Shown here piece after piece: positions 17,125-25,586 of a stretch of DNA of 34,092 nucleotides. The notes under the pieces are model-generated. The model saw only the letters and a program-made list of their open reading frames with translations, did no database searches and was not told where the DNA came from. Location of the stretch: NCBI GenBank assembly GCA_018003315.1, contig JAGNEJ010000053.1, forward strand, positions 1 to 34,092, in the 5' to 3' direction. The DNA comes from Verrucomicrobiales bacterium. Lineage in GTDB: Bacteria; Verrucomicrobiota; Verrucomicrobiia; Verrucomicrobiales; V1-33. A program made the translations under genes and the position numbers. Each line of letters begins with the position of its first letter. Position 1 is the first letter of the stretch.

Positions 17125-18278
17125 AGTTTCTCGCCTTCATCTGGAGCAACCTGCGGCGACGCAAACTGCGCACCGCCCTGACGCTGCTTTCCATCTTCGT
17201 GGCCTTCGTGCTCTTCGGCTTCCTCATGGCCATCACGGAAGCCTTCACCGTCGGCGTCACCATGGCCAATGCGGACCGTCTCGTCACGCGCCACAAAGTT
17301 TCCATCATCCAGACCCTGCCGGTCAGTTATGAAAATCGCATCGCCTCCCTGCCAGGCGTGGCGGCGGTGATGCACCATACGTGGTTTGGAGGCATTTACC
17401 AGGAACCGAAAAATTTCTTTGCCACCATCCCGGTGGAACCGGAAAAATTTTTCGACATGTATCCCGAATTCGTGCTGCCGGAGGACCAGAAGCAGGCGTG
17501 GCTGCGACAGCGCAACGGTGCCATTGTCGGCAGAACCCTGGCAGACCGGTTCGGATGGAAAGTGGGCACGCATGTTCCGCTCACCTCTCCGATCTGGGGG
17601 CAGCCCGCCAATCAGGATGCATGGGACTTTGAAATCATGGGCATCTTCACCGCCGACAAAAAAAACACCGACACCTCCGGCATGTATTTCCGCTATGACT
17701 ATTTCGAGGAAGCACGCCAGCGCAACAAGGGGCAGGTGGGCTGGTATATTGTCAGGGTCAAGGATGCCGGCCAGGCTGCGGAGGTGGCCAAACAGATCGA
17801 TGCCCAGTTTGAAAACTCCCCGCATGAGACCAAGTCGGAGCCGGAAGGGGCCTTTGCGGCGGGTTTTGCCCAGCAGGTGGGGGACATTGGAGCGATCATG
17901 ACGGCGGTGCTCAGCGCGGTTTTTTTCACCATCCTGCTCATCGCCGGCAACACCATGAGCCAGTCCGTGCGCGAACGGACGGAAGAACTCGGCGTGCTCA
18001 AAGCCATGGGCTACCCCAGCCGTCTGGTCATGCTGCTGGTGCTGGGGGAATCCTGCAGCCTGGCCCTGCTCGGTGGCATTGCCGGCATCGCCTGCGCCTG
18101 GGGACTGCTCGCCGCCGGGAATCCGGTGCCGAATCTGCTGCCGGTCTTCCATGTTCCCAACCGGGCATTGGTCATCGGACTCGTTCTGGCCGTCGTCCTT
18201 GGCCTTGTCACCGGACTGCTCCCCGCGCTGTCGGCCCTGCGCCTGCGCATCGCCGAAGCCCTGCGCCGCAACGGATGA
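17121..18278 (+). CDS. ABC transporter permease, FtsX/MacB type (first of two)
   Basis: A 385-residue inner-membrane permease. It has the FtsX/MacB layout: one N-terminal transmembrane helix (RTALTLLSIFVAFVLFGFLM, about residues 15-38), a large periplasmic MacB-PCD-like domain (about 40-250), and three C-terminal helices (AVLSAVFFTILLIAGNTM; the Gly/Ala/Leu-rich LLGGIAGIACAWGLL; ALVIGLVLAVVLGLVTGLLPAL). The family motif ERTEELGVLKAMGYP is clear and is the coupling helix to the ATPase. It overlaps the ATPase gene by 4 bases. The second permease follows after 79 bases, so the transporter is probably a heterodimer. The substrate is unknown: lipid, peptide and drug exporters all use this fold. 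Confidence 0.92.
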   Translation: MKFLAFIWSNLRRRKLRTALTLLSIFVAFVLFGFLMAITEAFTVGVTMANADRLVTRHKVSIIQTLPVSYENRIASLPGVAAVMHHTWFGGIYQEPKNFFATIPVEPEKFFDMYPEFVLPEDQKQAWLRQRNGAIVGRTLADRFGWKVGTHVPLTSPIWGQPANQDAWDFEIMGIFTADKKNTDTSGMYFRYDYFEEARQRNKGQVGWYIVRVKDAGQAAEVAKQIDAQFENSPHETKSEPEGAFAAGFAQQVGDIGAIMTAVLSAVFFTILLIAGNTMSQSVRERTEELGVLKAMGYPSRLVMLLVLGESCSLALLGGIAGIACAWGLLAAGNPVPNLLPVFHVPNRALVIGLVLAVVLGLVTGLLPALSALRLRIAEALRRNG

Positions 18279-18341
18279 GAACCCGCACCACCAACCACCT
18301 GGGCGATTGTTTCCGGACGCCGGTGTTTTCTCCCGTGCAGG

Positions 18342-18349
18342 GGAGGAGG
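18342..18349 (+). promoter_or_regulatory. Strong Shine-Dalgarno sequence for the second permease
   Basis: GGAGGAGG sits 8 bases before ATG 18358. It is the only canonical ribosome-binding site I found before a gene in this window, and it decides this start against upstream in-frame codons. It suits a gene that cannot rely on stop-start overlap because a 79-base gap separates it from the preceding cistron. Confidence 0.8.
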
Positions 18350-18357
18350 AGCGTGCT

Positions 18358-19557
18358 ATGGAAACGGGTATGAACTGGTTTCTGCAGATTGTTTCGATTG
18401 CCTGGGTCAGCCTGCGGACCATTCCGCAACGTCTCGGAGCCTCGGTCTCTGCCGCGGTGGGCATTGGCGGAGTGGTGGCGGTGCTGGTGGGCGTGCTGGC
18501 GATTGCCCAGGGATTCCGCAAGGCGATGACGGCGTCCGGATCTCCGGATGTAGCGGTGGTTTTCCGCAGTGGAGCGGACAGTGAAATGACCAGCGGCCTA
18601 ACCCGTGACGACGTCAGGCTCATCAAGGAAGCGCCCGGCATTTCCCGCTCCGGCGGCGGTGTGCTGGCCTCTGCGGAATTGTTCGTCATCATCAATCTCC
18701 CCAAACGCTCCACCGGAACGGATGCCAATGTGCCGCTGCGGGGCGTGGAACCGACCACGGCGGCAGTCCGCGGCAACATCGAACTGGTGAAAGGACGGAT
18801 GTTCGAACCCGGAAAAAATGAAATCATTGTCGGCAGCGGAGCCGCCCGGGCCTTTGCCGGGCTGGACTTTGGGAAACAGATCAAAATCGGCCAACTAACG
18901 TGGGATGTGGTGGGCGTCTTTACCGCAGGGGGCGGGCTGCCGGAGAGCGAAATCTGGGTGGACGCACCCATTCTGCAAGCCGCCTACAACCGGCAGGATC
19001 AATTCCAGGCCGTCTATGCACGGCTGAATTCAGCGGAGGCGTTTTCTGACTTCAAAGATGCCCTGACAACCAATCCTCAACTCAAAGTCAAAGCGTTGCG
19101 GCTCAGTGAATTTTACGCTGACCAGTCGGAAATGCTCACCCAGTTCGTCACGACCATCGGCGTGTTCATCACCACCATGATGTCAGCAGGGGCGCTTTTT
19201 GGGGCACTGAATACCATGTACAGCGCCGTATCCGCACGAACCAGGGAGATTTCCACCCTGCGCGCACTGGGCTTCGGGGCCGGCCCGGTGATGGCCTCCG
19301 TATTGGCGGAATCCGTGCTGCTGGCACTGTGCGGCGGGGCCGTGGGGGCTGCGGGAGCCTATCTGGCGTTCAACGGCTACCAGGCGGAAACGGTGAACTG
19401 GCAGTCCTTCAGCCAGGTCACGTTTGCTTTTGCCGTCACGCCAGCGCTGCTGACGGCAGCAGTGCTCATCGCAGCACTGCTTGGTTTTATCGGCGGATTC
19501 TTCCCCGCGCTGCGGGCCGCCCGCATGCCGGTGGCCAGCGGGTTGCGGGAAGTGTGA
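18358..19557 (+). CDS. ABC transporter permease, FtsX/MacB type (second of two)
   Basis: A 399-residue inner-membrane permease, partner of the preceding one. It has an N-terminal transmembrane helix (VGIGGVVAVLVGVLAIAQGF, about residues 35-56), a periplasmic domain, and three C-terminal helices (FVTTIGVFITTMMSAGALFGAL; VLAESVLLALCGGAVGAAGAYL; ALLTAAVLIAALLGFIGGFFPAL). The coupling motif is ARTREISTLRALGFG. The start is ATG 18358, supported by a strong Shine-Dalgarno sequence. The sequence differs clearly from permease 1, so this is an old paralogue pair rather than a recent duplication. It closes the operon; its stop lies only 6 bases from the stop of the convergent SGNH/cytochrome gene. Confidence 0.92.
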   Translation: METGMNWFLQIVSIAWVSLRTIPQRLGASVSAAVGIGGVVAVLVGVLAIAQGFRKAMTASGSPDVAVVFRSGADSEMTSGLTRDDVRLIKEAPGISRSGGGVLASAELFVIINLPKRSTGTDANVPLRGVEPTTAAVRGNIELVKGRMFEPGKNEIIVGSGAARAFAGLDFGKQIKIGQLTWDVVGVFTAGGGLPESEIWVDAPILQAAYNRQDQFQAVYARLNSAEAFSDFKDALTTNPQLKVKALRLSEFYADQSEMLTQFVTTIGVFITTMMSAGALFGALNTMYSAVSARTREISTLRALGFGAGPVMASVLAESVLLALCGGAVGAAGAYLAFNGYQAETVNWQSFSQVTFAFAVTPALLTAAVLIAALLGFIGGFFPALRAARMPVASGLREV

Positions 19558-19563
19558 AAGAAT

Positions 19564-22500
19564 TTATTTGAGCGGGTGCTCCTTGAGGATTTCGTCCACG
19601 GTAAGAATCTGCAGGCGGGCACCGGAACGGCTGCGGATTTTTCCAACCTGTTCCGCAGTCACAGGGGCGGACTGGTTTCCGAAGCTGTTGCGGACATACG
19701 TCAGCACGGCCGCCAGTTCATCGTCCTTCAGCATGCCGCCAAACGGAGTCATCGGCACCGTGCCGTCATATTTTTTGCCGTGGAGTTCCATCGGTCCCAT
19801 CAGTCCGTAGAGCGCGACTTTGATGAGCCGGTCCGGATCGCCGTTCACCCAAGGGCTTTTGGCCAGTGAGGGGAAGGCAGGGTCCAGCCCCAGACCGTTG
19901 GGCTGATGGCAGGTGACGCAGTGGGCGTCCCGGAAATAAACCTCCTGACCGGCGAGATACTGTTTCTGGGCGGTGGCATCCAGATGGGCCGGTGCCGGCA
20001 GCATGGGGTGCTCCGCCTGCGCTTTTTCAGCAATGCCTGCCAGACGGTCTGCGGCCGTTTTGGCGGCAGCCTGGCTCCACCGGTCCAGCGGCTGGGCGGC
20101 GGCGACACTGACAATTTTCCGGGCGGAGGGAATGTCGTTCATCCACGATGCGGCGACGATCGCCTCCAGACGCACACGGCCATGGGGGTCGGCGGCGGCT
20201 TTTTCCAGCAGCGCGGCGTGATGCTGCACCCGGTGCATGTTGTAGCGCAGCACCCGCACCGCGGCGGCGCGGGCATAAAAATCGGGCGACTGCAAAAGCT
20301 GCCGCAGAAGCGCGTCATCCGCCTGATTGAGCCCCCAGGTGACCCAGAGTGCCTCCAGCTTCGGATGTTCATCCTTCTGCTGCGCCGCCCACGCCTTGAC
20401 AGCAGACAGCACTTCGGAAACCGGGCGGCTGCGCAGTTCACGGCGGGTGCGGTAGCGGGTTCGATATTCAGGCTGTTTCAGATTTTCCAACAGTGCGGCA
20501 ATGGGCGCTCCGGCCACCGGTGCTGGCTTCACGAGCGGCCGACTCGGATAGGTGATGCGGTAAATGCGCCCGTGGACGTGGTCGCGCAGGGGATCGCGGG
20601 CGTTGTGCTGCATGTGGCCGATGAGGACATTGTGCCAGTCGATGACGTAGAGCGAACCGTCCGGGGCGAATTCGAGATCCACCGGGCGGAAATTTCCATC
20701 GCTGCTTTTGAGCAAATCCTGACGGAAGGCGGTTTTCCAACCGGTGCCCTCGTCCTGAAGGCTGTGCTGCTTGATTCCCAGGAAGCCGATGGTGTTGCAG
20801 AGCAGGATGTCTCCTTGAACCTCATCGGGGAAATGGCGGCTGGAAATGATTTCCAAGCCGCTGGTGGGGCGGACCGCCTGGCCTTTTGGGATGAGGTCGG
20901 GTCCGGGATTGGTCTTCGACCCAAACGTCGGCTTGACCGAGGCCGGCAGCATCCAGTTCATGGGCGGGCCGGAGGTGTGGATGAGGAAATCCTGCCCCCA
21001 GTTGTCGAAGGCAACGCCCCAGGGATTCGGAATCGACATCTGCACGGTCCGCTCCAGCATTCCCCGCTGTGGACTGTAGCGGAAAAAGCCGCCGTCCACG
21101 CAGCGCACCGGGCCGTAGGGGGTTTCCACGTTGCTGTGCAGGAAAACCCCCTCGCACATCATGAAGGCACCGGACGGGTCCGCGCAAAACGCACTGATGG
21201 CATGGTGGGTGTCGTGGGTGTCGAACCCGCCGAGGATGATTTCCCGGCTGTCGGCATGGTCATCGCCGTTGGTGTCACGCAGCAGCACCAGGTTCGGTTC
21301 CTGGGTCACATACACCCCCTCAGGCGCAAATTCGAAGCCAATGGGCATGTGAAGGCGGTCGGCAAAAACCGTCTCCTTGTCGGCCCTGCCGTCGCCGTTC
21401 GTGTCCTCGTAAATGAGCAGCTTGTCGTTAGGCAGGGCATCGCCGGGGCGGTAGTGCGGATACGTCGGCATGACGCCCACCCAAAGCCGCCCCTTGTTGT
21501 CGAAGCTCATCTGCATTGGATTGGCCAGATTAGGAAACTCCTTTTCGCTGGCGAACATCTCGATTTTATACCCGTCGGGAACCGTCAGGGTCCTCAGCGC
21601 ATCCTGACCGTATTTGTATTCCGGTTTGCCGTTTTTGGAATTGTTCGGGGAATAGTTGGTGGGCACCGGAGGCAGGGCGTGAGTCTTCGAATCGTCCACC
21701 TTGAGATCCTTCTTTTTTCCAGAGGCAACGGCATGGATCAGCTGATCCCGCAGGGCCATCAATTCGCGGGACTTCAGCACTTCGTCAGGATAGTTCTGCG
21801 GCCCGAAGGGATCATAGCGCTGGCCGTGGGTGTGGACGCCGTTGAGGAGGTTGTAGTCGGTGTTCCAAAACCAGTCTTTTTGCTTCACGGCACCGTGCAC
21901 CAGTTTGGGGTCGGCCTGCGAATCGCGGGTGTGCCGGCCATAGATTCCATCGGCCAGAACCACGGCCAGATCGCCGTAGCCCGCCTCAGTAGGCATGAAT
22001 CCATTCGCCGTGAACGGCACTTTTGCCACGGCATAGAGCTTTTTGGTGTGGGTGAAAAAATCAATGAAGGTCAGTCCGTGCTTTTTGGCCACCTTCTCCA
22101 CCGCCGCACTGTAGAGCGTCAGGCTTTCGTTTTCCTTTTTGCCGTCGGGCAGGTCGCGTTTGGCGGAAAGGTCCTCGTAGGCAATCGGCGAAACCAGAAC
22201 GATCCGCGGAGCCGCTGTACCGTTGTAGGCTTTGCCCAGCGTGTGCTGCACCCAGGCATCGAGTTCTGCTTCAAAGTTTCCCACTTTCGCCGGACCATCA
22301 AATGATTCGTTGTAGCCGAAGAAGGCGACGATGGTGTCGGCCTTCAGGTGAGTGAGCCACTGGTCGGGCGTCGGGAAAAATCCCTTGCCGTGATGCGTCT
22401 TCAGTTCCGGATGAAATTGCTCCGCGCCGGGAAACGCCCACTGCGAAGCGCGCGCCGGATGCGGTCGGAAGCCCGGCGTGTCCCCCACATGTCCCATGTT

Positions 22501-22773
22501 CCGCACCATCAGATCCCGTGCCGGAAAACGCAGGTGCAGTTCGGTTTCCAGGCGGCTGTAGTAAACATCCCGCTCCGCCAACCCGTTGCCAAGGAATACG
22601 ATGCGCTCCCCCTGCTGGGGTTCGGCAGCCTGCTGCGGGCGAGCGGAGGTGGCAGCCGGAGGATCGGCATCCGGCGCATGGGGCGCATTCTTTGGAGCAG
22701 CGCTAACGGCAGGCACCAGCAGACCGGTCAGGGCCAGAAGCGCGGGAGAATGGAAGCGGAAAATGGATCGCAT
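19564..22773 (-). CDS. SGNH-like / PVC propeller / HEAT / cytochrome c fusion protein
   Basis: A 1069-residue exported protein. It has a signal peptide (residues 1-25), a Pro/Ala linker, then an SGNH-hydrolase-like domain (about 57-280) with block I FLGNGLAERD, FFGYNESFDG as the block III equivalent, and NGFMPTEAGY where block V normally carries the catalytic His. About 390-760 are the PVC dehydrogenase propeller (GYKIEMFASEKEFPNLANP, YEDTNGDGRAD, DTNGDDHAD, NPWGVAFDNWGQDF). About 770-930 are HEAT repeats. A cytochrome c domain follows with HCVTCHQPNG (Cys952, Cys955, His956) and a likely Met ligand in VPMTPFGGM. It probably acts in the periplasm in haem-linked oxidation. It lies 47 bases downstream of the sulfatase gene, on the same strand, as the likely last operon gene. 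Confidence 0.9.
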   Translation of the reverse strand: MRSIFRFHSPALLALTGLLVPAVSAAPKNAPHAPDADPPAATSARPQQAAEPQQGERIVFLGNGLAERDVYYSRLETELHLRFPARDLMVRNMGHVGDTPGFRPHPARASQWAFPGAEQFHPELKTHHGKGFFPTPDQWLTHLKADTIVAFFGYNESFDGPAKVGNFEAELDAWVQHTLGKAYNGTAAPRIVLVSPIAYEDLSAKRDLPDGKKENESLTLYSAAVEKVAKKHGLTFIDFFTHTKKLYAVAKVPFTANGFMPTEAGYGDLAVVLADGIYGRHTRDSQADPKLVHGAVKQKDWFWNTDYNLLNGVHTHGQRYDPFGPQNYPDEVLKSRELMALRDQLIHAVASGKKKDLKVDDSKTHALPPVPTNYSPNNSKNGKPEYKYGQDALRTLTVPDGYKIEMFASEKEFPNLANPMQMSFDNKGRLWVGVMPTYPHYRPGDALPNDKLLIYEDTNGDGRADKETVFADRLHMPIGFEFAPEGVYVTQEPNLVLLRDTNGDDHADSREIILGGFDTHDTHHAISAFCADPSGAFMMCEGVFLHSNVETPYGPVRCVDGGFFRYSPQRGMLERTVQMSIPNPWGVAFDNWGQDFLIHTSGPPMNWMLPASVKPTFGSKTNPGPDLIPKGQAVRPTSGLEIISSRHFPDEVQGDILLCNTIGFLGIKQHSLQDEGTGWKTAFRQDLLKSSDGNFRPVDLEFAPDGSLYVIDWHNVLIGHMQHNARDPLRDHVHGRIYRITYPSRPLVKPAPVAGAPIAALLENLKQPEYRTRYRTRRELRSRPVSEVLSAVKAWAAQQKDEHPKLEALWVTWGLNQADDALLRQLLQSPDFYARAAAVRVLRYNMHRVQHHAALLEKAAADPHGRVRLEAIVAASWMNDIPSARKIVSVAAAQPLDRWSQAAAKTAADRLAGIAEKAQAEHPMLPAPAHLDATAQKQYLAGQEVYFRDAHCVTCHQPNGLGLDPAFPSLAKSPWVNGDPDRLIKVALYGLMGPMELHGKKYDGTVPMTPFGGMLKDDELAAVLTYVRNSFGNQSAPVTAEQVGKIRSRSGARLQILTVDEILKEHPLK

Positions 22774-22820
22774 AATTCAGAAATGTAACTTGCGGGAAAT
22801 GCGGCGGCCTGGCAGCGGCG

Positions 22821-24299
22821 TCAAGCGGGGTTTGCAGCGCCCACGCGGCGGGGTTTCACCTGAGGGTGCCTGTTGCGATTCTGCGGCTTGTCCGCGGGCG
22901 GAATCCACGCACCGGTGCGCGGCGCATCCACTCGCAGCGGGGCGGCATCGCCAAAGGTCCGGCGTTGCGCCTCCATCAGCGCAGTGAGTTCCGTCAAGGT
23001 GGCGCTGCGGGCGGGATCGGCGGACAGGTCCTTTGTTTCCTCCGGGTCTGCTTGGAGGTCGAACAGCAGGGTGCGGTCAGCAATCGGACAGCGGATGAGT
23101 TTCCACCGGTCATTGCGCACCGCACGCTGCACATGGCGGTAGGCGGTAAAAATATTCGCCCTTCCCTGCTGGGCTGGATCCTGCAGCACCGCGGAAAATT
23201 CCACGCCCTCACTCTCGCGGGGAGGCGTCACTCCACACCATTTTCCCAGCGTGGGCAGCACATCAAAAAGATAGCACATGGCCTCCGTCCGCCGATCACC
23301 CGGCAGCCCCGGCACCTGAATCACCAGCGGCACCCGCACGGAGTGTTCATAGACGCTCTGTTTGCCAATGAGCCCATGACTCCCGCGGGCCACTCCGGAA
23401 TCCGCCGCGAAGACCACAATGGTGTTCTGCGCATGGGGTGACGCTGCCAGGGCGTCGAGCACCCGGCCGATTTCCCCATCGAGATAGGAAATGTAGCGGT
23501 AATAGTCCGCATTCATCGCGCGAATTTGCTGCGGCTCTCTCGGCCAGGGGAGCAGGGTTTCGTCCCGCACGGTCATCTCACCGTTGTCGAAGGGATGCAG
23601 CGGCAGAAAATTTTTCGGCAACGGCATGTCATCCGCCGCATAATGGATCGGAAACCCCTCCGGAACAATGTGCGGGTCATGGGGAGCATCGAACGCCACA
23701 TAGCAAAAGAACGGCGCTTCCCCAGGAGTCTGCAGAAACCGGACGGCCTCGTCGGCGAACACCGCACAGGCATGCTTTTGCGAGGGCTGAGGCTGAGTCA
23801 GCCTGCCGTCCTTGAGATCACTGAGCGGGGCGTGCAGGGGATCGTTGGCCATGCCTCCGGAAAAAACGCTCCGCGCCTGCTGGAACACTTTGGAAATGGA
23901 GGCCGGACCGTTGTGCCACTTGCCCGTGACAAACGTCCGGTAGCCGGCCTGGGCAAAGGCCTCCGGCCAGGTGGCGTCCCGCTGCAGTTTCTCATCGACA
24001 TGAAACAGGCTTCTGCCTGACAGCAGCATCGCCCGCGACGGCATGCAGGTGGCTCCGTGAAATCCACCCTGCATGAAGGCCCGTGAGAAAGAAATGCCGC
24101 TTTTGACGAGCCGATCCAGACTGGGCGTCTTGATGACGTGATTTCCCAGCGCTGCGATGGTGTCCGCCCGCTGGTCGTCAGCAAAGAGGAAAAGCACATT
24201 CCATTTTCGGGGCGAATCGGTTCCGGAAGCACCAGCGACGCCTGCCACTAACAGGGTCAGCAGCAGCAGAAATCGGCAGGACATTTTGATGACACGCAT
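22821..24299 (-). CDS. Exported Cys-type sulfatase
   Basis: A 492-residue sulfatase (alkaline phosphatase superfamily) that would remove sulfate esters from polysaccharides or other substrates outside the cytoplasm. The signal peptide is MRVIKMSCRFLLLLTLLVAG. The metal-binding DD (Asp41, Asp42) in FLFADDQRADT, the formylglycine motif CMPSR (Cys85, with TCMPSRAMLLSGR), the catalytic HD in DAPHDPHIVPEG, and the second metal site in FAADSG...HGLIGKQSVYEHSVRVP are all present. The Cys must be oxidised by FGE or anSME, neither of which is in the window. ATG 24299 was chosen over a TTG six bases upstream; ATG 24284 is also possible. It sits between a small HExxH protein and the SGNH/cytochrome gene in one run. 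SulfAtlas-type subfamily cannot be assigned by eye. Confidence 0.93.
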   Translation of the reverse strand: MRVIKMSCRFLLLLTLLVAGVAGASGTDSPRKWNVLFLFADDQRADTIAALGNHVIKTPSLDRLVKSGISFSRAFMQGGFHGATCMPSRAMLLSGRSLFHVDEKLQRDATWPEAFAQAGYRTFVTGKWHNGPASISKVFQQARSVFSGGMANDPLHAPLSDLKDGRLTQPQPSQKHACAVFADEAVRFLQTPGEAPFFCYVAFDAPHDPHIVPEGFPIHYAADDMPLPKNFLPLHPFDNGEMTVRDETLLPWPREPQQIRAMNADYYRYISYLDGEIGRVLDALAASPHAQNTIVVFAADSGVARGSHGLIGKQSVYEHSVRVPLVIQVPGLPGDRRTEAMCYLFDVLPTLGKWCGVTPPRESEGVEFSAVLQDPAQQGRANIFTAYRHVQRAVRNDRWKLIRCPIADRTLLFDLQADPEETKDLSADPARSATLTELTALMEAQRRTFGDAAPLRVDAPRTGAWIPPADKPQNRNRHPQVKPRRVGAANPA

Positions 24300-24351
24300 G
24301 TTCAATTCTTTGCTGTCGCAGGGAAAATCTCATGCGGTTCCTTCTCCCGCA

Positions 24352-24864
24352 TCACCGGAACGCTGGCGGTGCCTGGCAACTGCGGCTGCGGGCTTCCGCT
24401 TCCAAGGCGGCGTCCCCATAGCCATCGCACAGGCATTGCACCAGATACCGGCGCAGAAAACCGGCCAGCGAACCGCAGCGCTCATACTGCTGGGTGTGAA
24501 CCAGTTCATGGCGCAGCGTGCTTTCCAAAGCAGCCTCCGGTGCTTCTGTCAGGAAAATCCCGTAACGCAGGCACAGGCCGCAGATGCCGTCCCTATCAAA
24601 CCCAATTCTGGCCGCCAGACGGTGCATCCAGGCAGCGCCCGGAAACGGAATGCGCGGCACGAGGACGACCCGAATTCGCTCCGCCTGGCGGATTCCCAGC
24701 CACTGCGCAAACTTCAGGAGCTGTTCCGGCAGCGGCTGCCCAATGCGTGCGGCCCGGCGTTCCTGCCGCCACGCCCACCAGGCGACGTACGGCATGGCTG
24801 GCAGCACCAATGCATGAACCCCGCTGATCCTGACAAGTCTCCAGATTTTTCCTGCGGCATTCAT
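24352..24864 (-). CDS. Small HExxH protein, putative zinc metallopeptidase-like
   Basis: 170 residues. An N-terminal hydrophobic segment (about 12-30, GVHALVLPAMPYVAWWAW) may be a membrane anchor or signal. The only strong motif is RHELVHTQQYERCGSLAGFL near residue 120, a HExxH zinc site in the setting seen in DUF4157-like and related minimal peptidases, with a possible third ligand in a downstream Glu (AALEAEARS). The start is ATG 24864, preceded by GTGAGG; a GTG at 24903 would add 13 residues. It lies 79 bases after mobA and 52 before the sulfatase start, so it is probably co-transcribed. Whether it is an active protease is unknown. Confidence 0.7.
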   Translation of the reverse strand: MNAAGKIWRLVRISGVHALVLPAMPYVAWWAWRQERRAARIGQPLPEQLLKFAQWLGIRQAERIRVVLVPRIPFPGAAWMHRLAARIGFDRDGICGLCLRYGIFLTEAPEAALESTLRHELVHTQQYERCGSLAGFLRRYLVQCLCDGYGDAALEAEARSRSCQAPPAFR

Positions 24865-24943
24865 CCTCACATTGAAATCGCGGACAGAATGCGCGGCCAC
24901 CACAAATCACCAACCGTTGCACTTCCGCAGCCGTTTACCGCCC

Positions 24944-25528
24944 TCACTTCGCACGCGGCAGTTCTTCGGGGTGATTCCAGTTTTCAAAACAGCCAATCCA
25001 CGGTGCTGGCAACGGGATGGGGAGCAGCGCTCCCGCCTCCACCGCCCGGCGAATGAAGTGCTGCAGGCTGAAGTTCCCACGGGCCAGCGACTCCTCGGCC
25101 ATGGCGGAGAGCCCTGCGGGATATACGGCAGCCAGGGGTTCCCAAATTTCACCGTTTCTGAACACCGCTCCCGTTTCCGGACGGATGGCTTTCAGCAGTT
25201 CCTTCAGCACGACCGGTTTCATGCGCGGAAGATCGACGCCCAACGCCAGCAAATGCGTGGAGCGCATCGTTTGCAGAACACTCGCAATTCCCGCCAGCGG
25301 CCCGCAGTCAGCCCAGCGGTCGGTGATGCGCGGTGCGGCCGGGTCATCGAAATACGACTGATCCCTGCGGCAGGAAATGAACAATTCGTCAGGACGCAAC
25401 CGGCGCAGGGTATCGATCTGATGCTCCCAGAGAAACCCCCGGCCACAGGGCAGCAGACACTTGTCCCGTCCCATCCGGGCGGACCTGCCTCCGGCGATGA
25501 GCGCCGCGGCGAGGGTGGTGCTGGTCAT
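24944..25528 (-). CDS. mobA: Molybdenum cofactor guanylyltransferase
   Basis: A 194-residue cytoplasmic nucleotidyltransferase that joins GMP from GTP to molybdopterin to make the MGD cofactor. The N-terminus carries the family's LIAGGRSARMGRDK (residues 10-23), which binds the nucleotide, and LLALGVDLPRMKP holds the Mg-binding Asp. The length is normal for MobA. The start is ATG 25528; a longer frame to 25627 overlaps the end of the upstream ROK-like gene and adds unrelated residues. It lies 58 bases after that gene on the same strand. No molybdoenzyme or other moa/moe gene lies in the window. Related nucleotidyltransferases (MocA, IspD-like) are less likely given the motif and size. Confidence 0.88.
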   Translation of the reverse strand: MTSTTLAAALIAGGRSARMGRDKCLLPCGRGFLWEHQIDTLRRLRPDELFISCRRDQSYFDDPAAPRITDRWADCGPLAGIASVLQTMRSTHLLALGVDLPRMKPVVLKELLKAIRPETGAVFRNGEIWEPLAAVYPAGLSAMAEESLARGNFSLQHFIRRAVEAGALLPIPLPAPWIGCFENWNHPEELPRAK

Positions 25529-25586
25529 GGAAATAACAGCCGGTTTGCCTGCCGACTGTGCGGGCACTTCCACTGGTGAGAACATT

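Noticed and set aside
16719-18971. 750-codon minus-strand frame opposite the ABC operon
   Set aside because: It covers the ATPase, permease 1 and part of permease 2, all with strong motifs on the plus strand; the antisense product has no recognisable features.
19906-22305. 799-codon plus-strand frame opposite the SGNH/cytochrome gene
   Set aside because: Shadow frame; the minus strand carries CVTCH, propeller and SGNH-like motifs.
2838-24835. Recurrent CTGACA hexamers that resemble a -35 box
   Set aside because: Most lie inside coding sequence (for example 16740, 19061, 24833) and lack a -10 at the right distance, so they reflect codon use rather than promoters.
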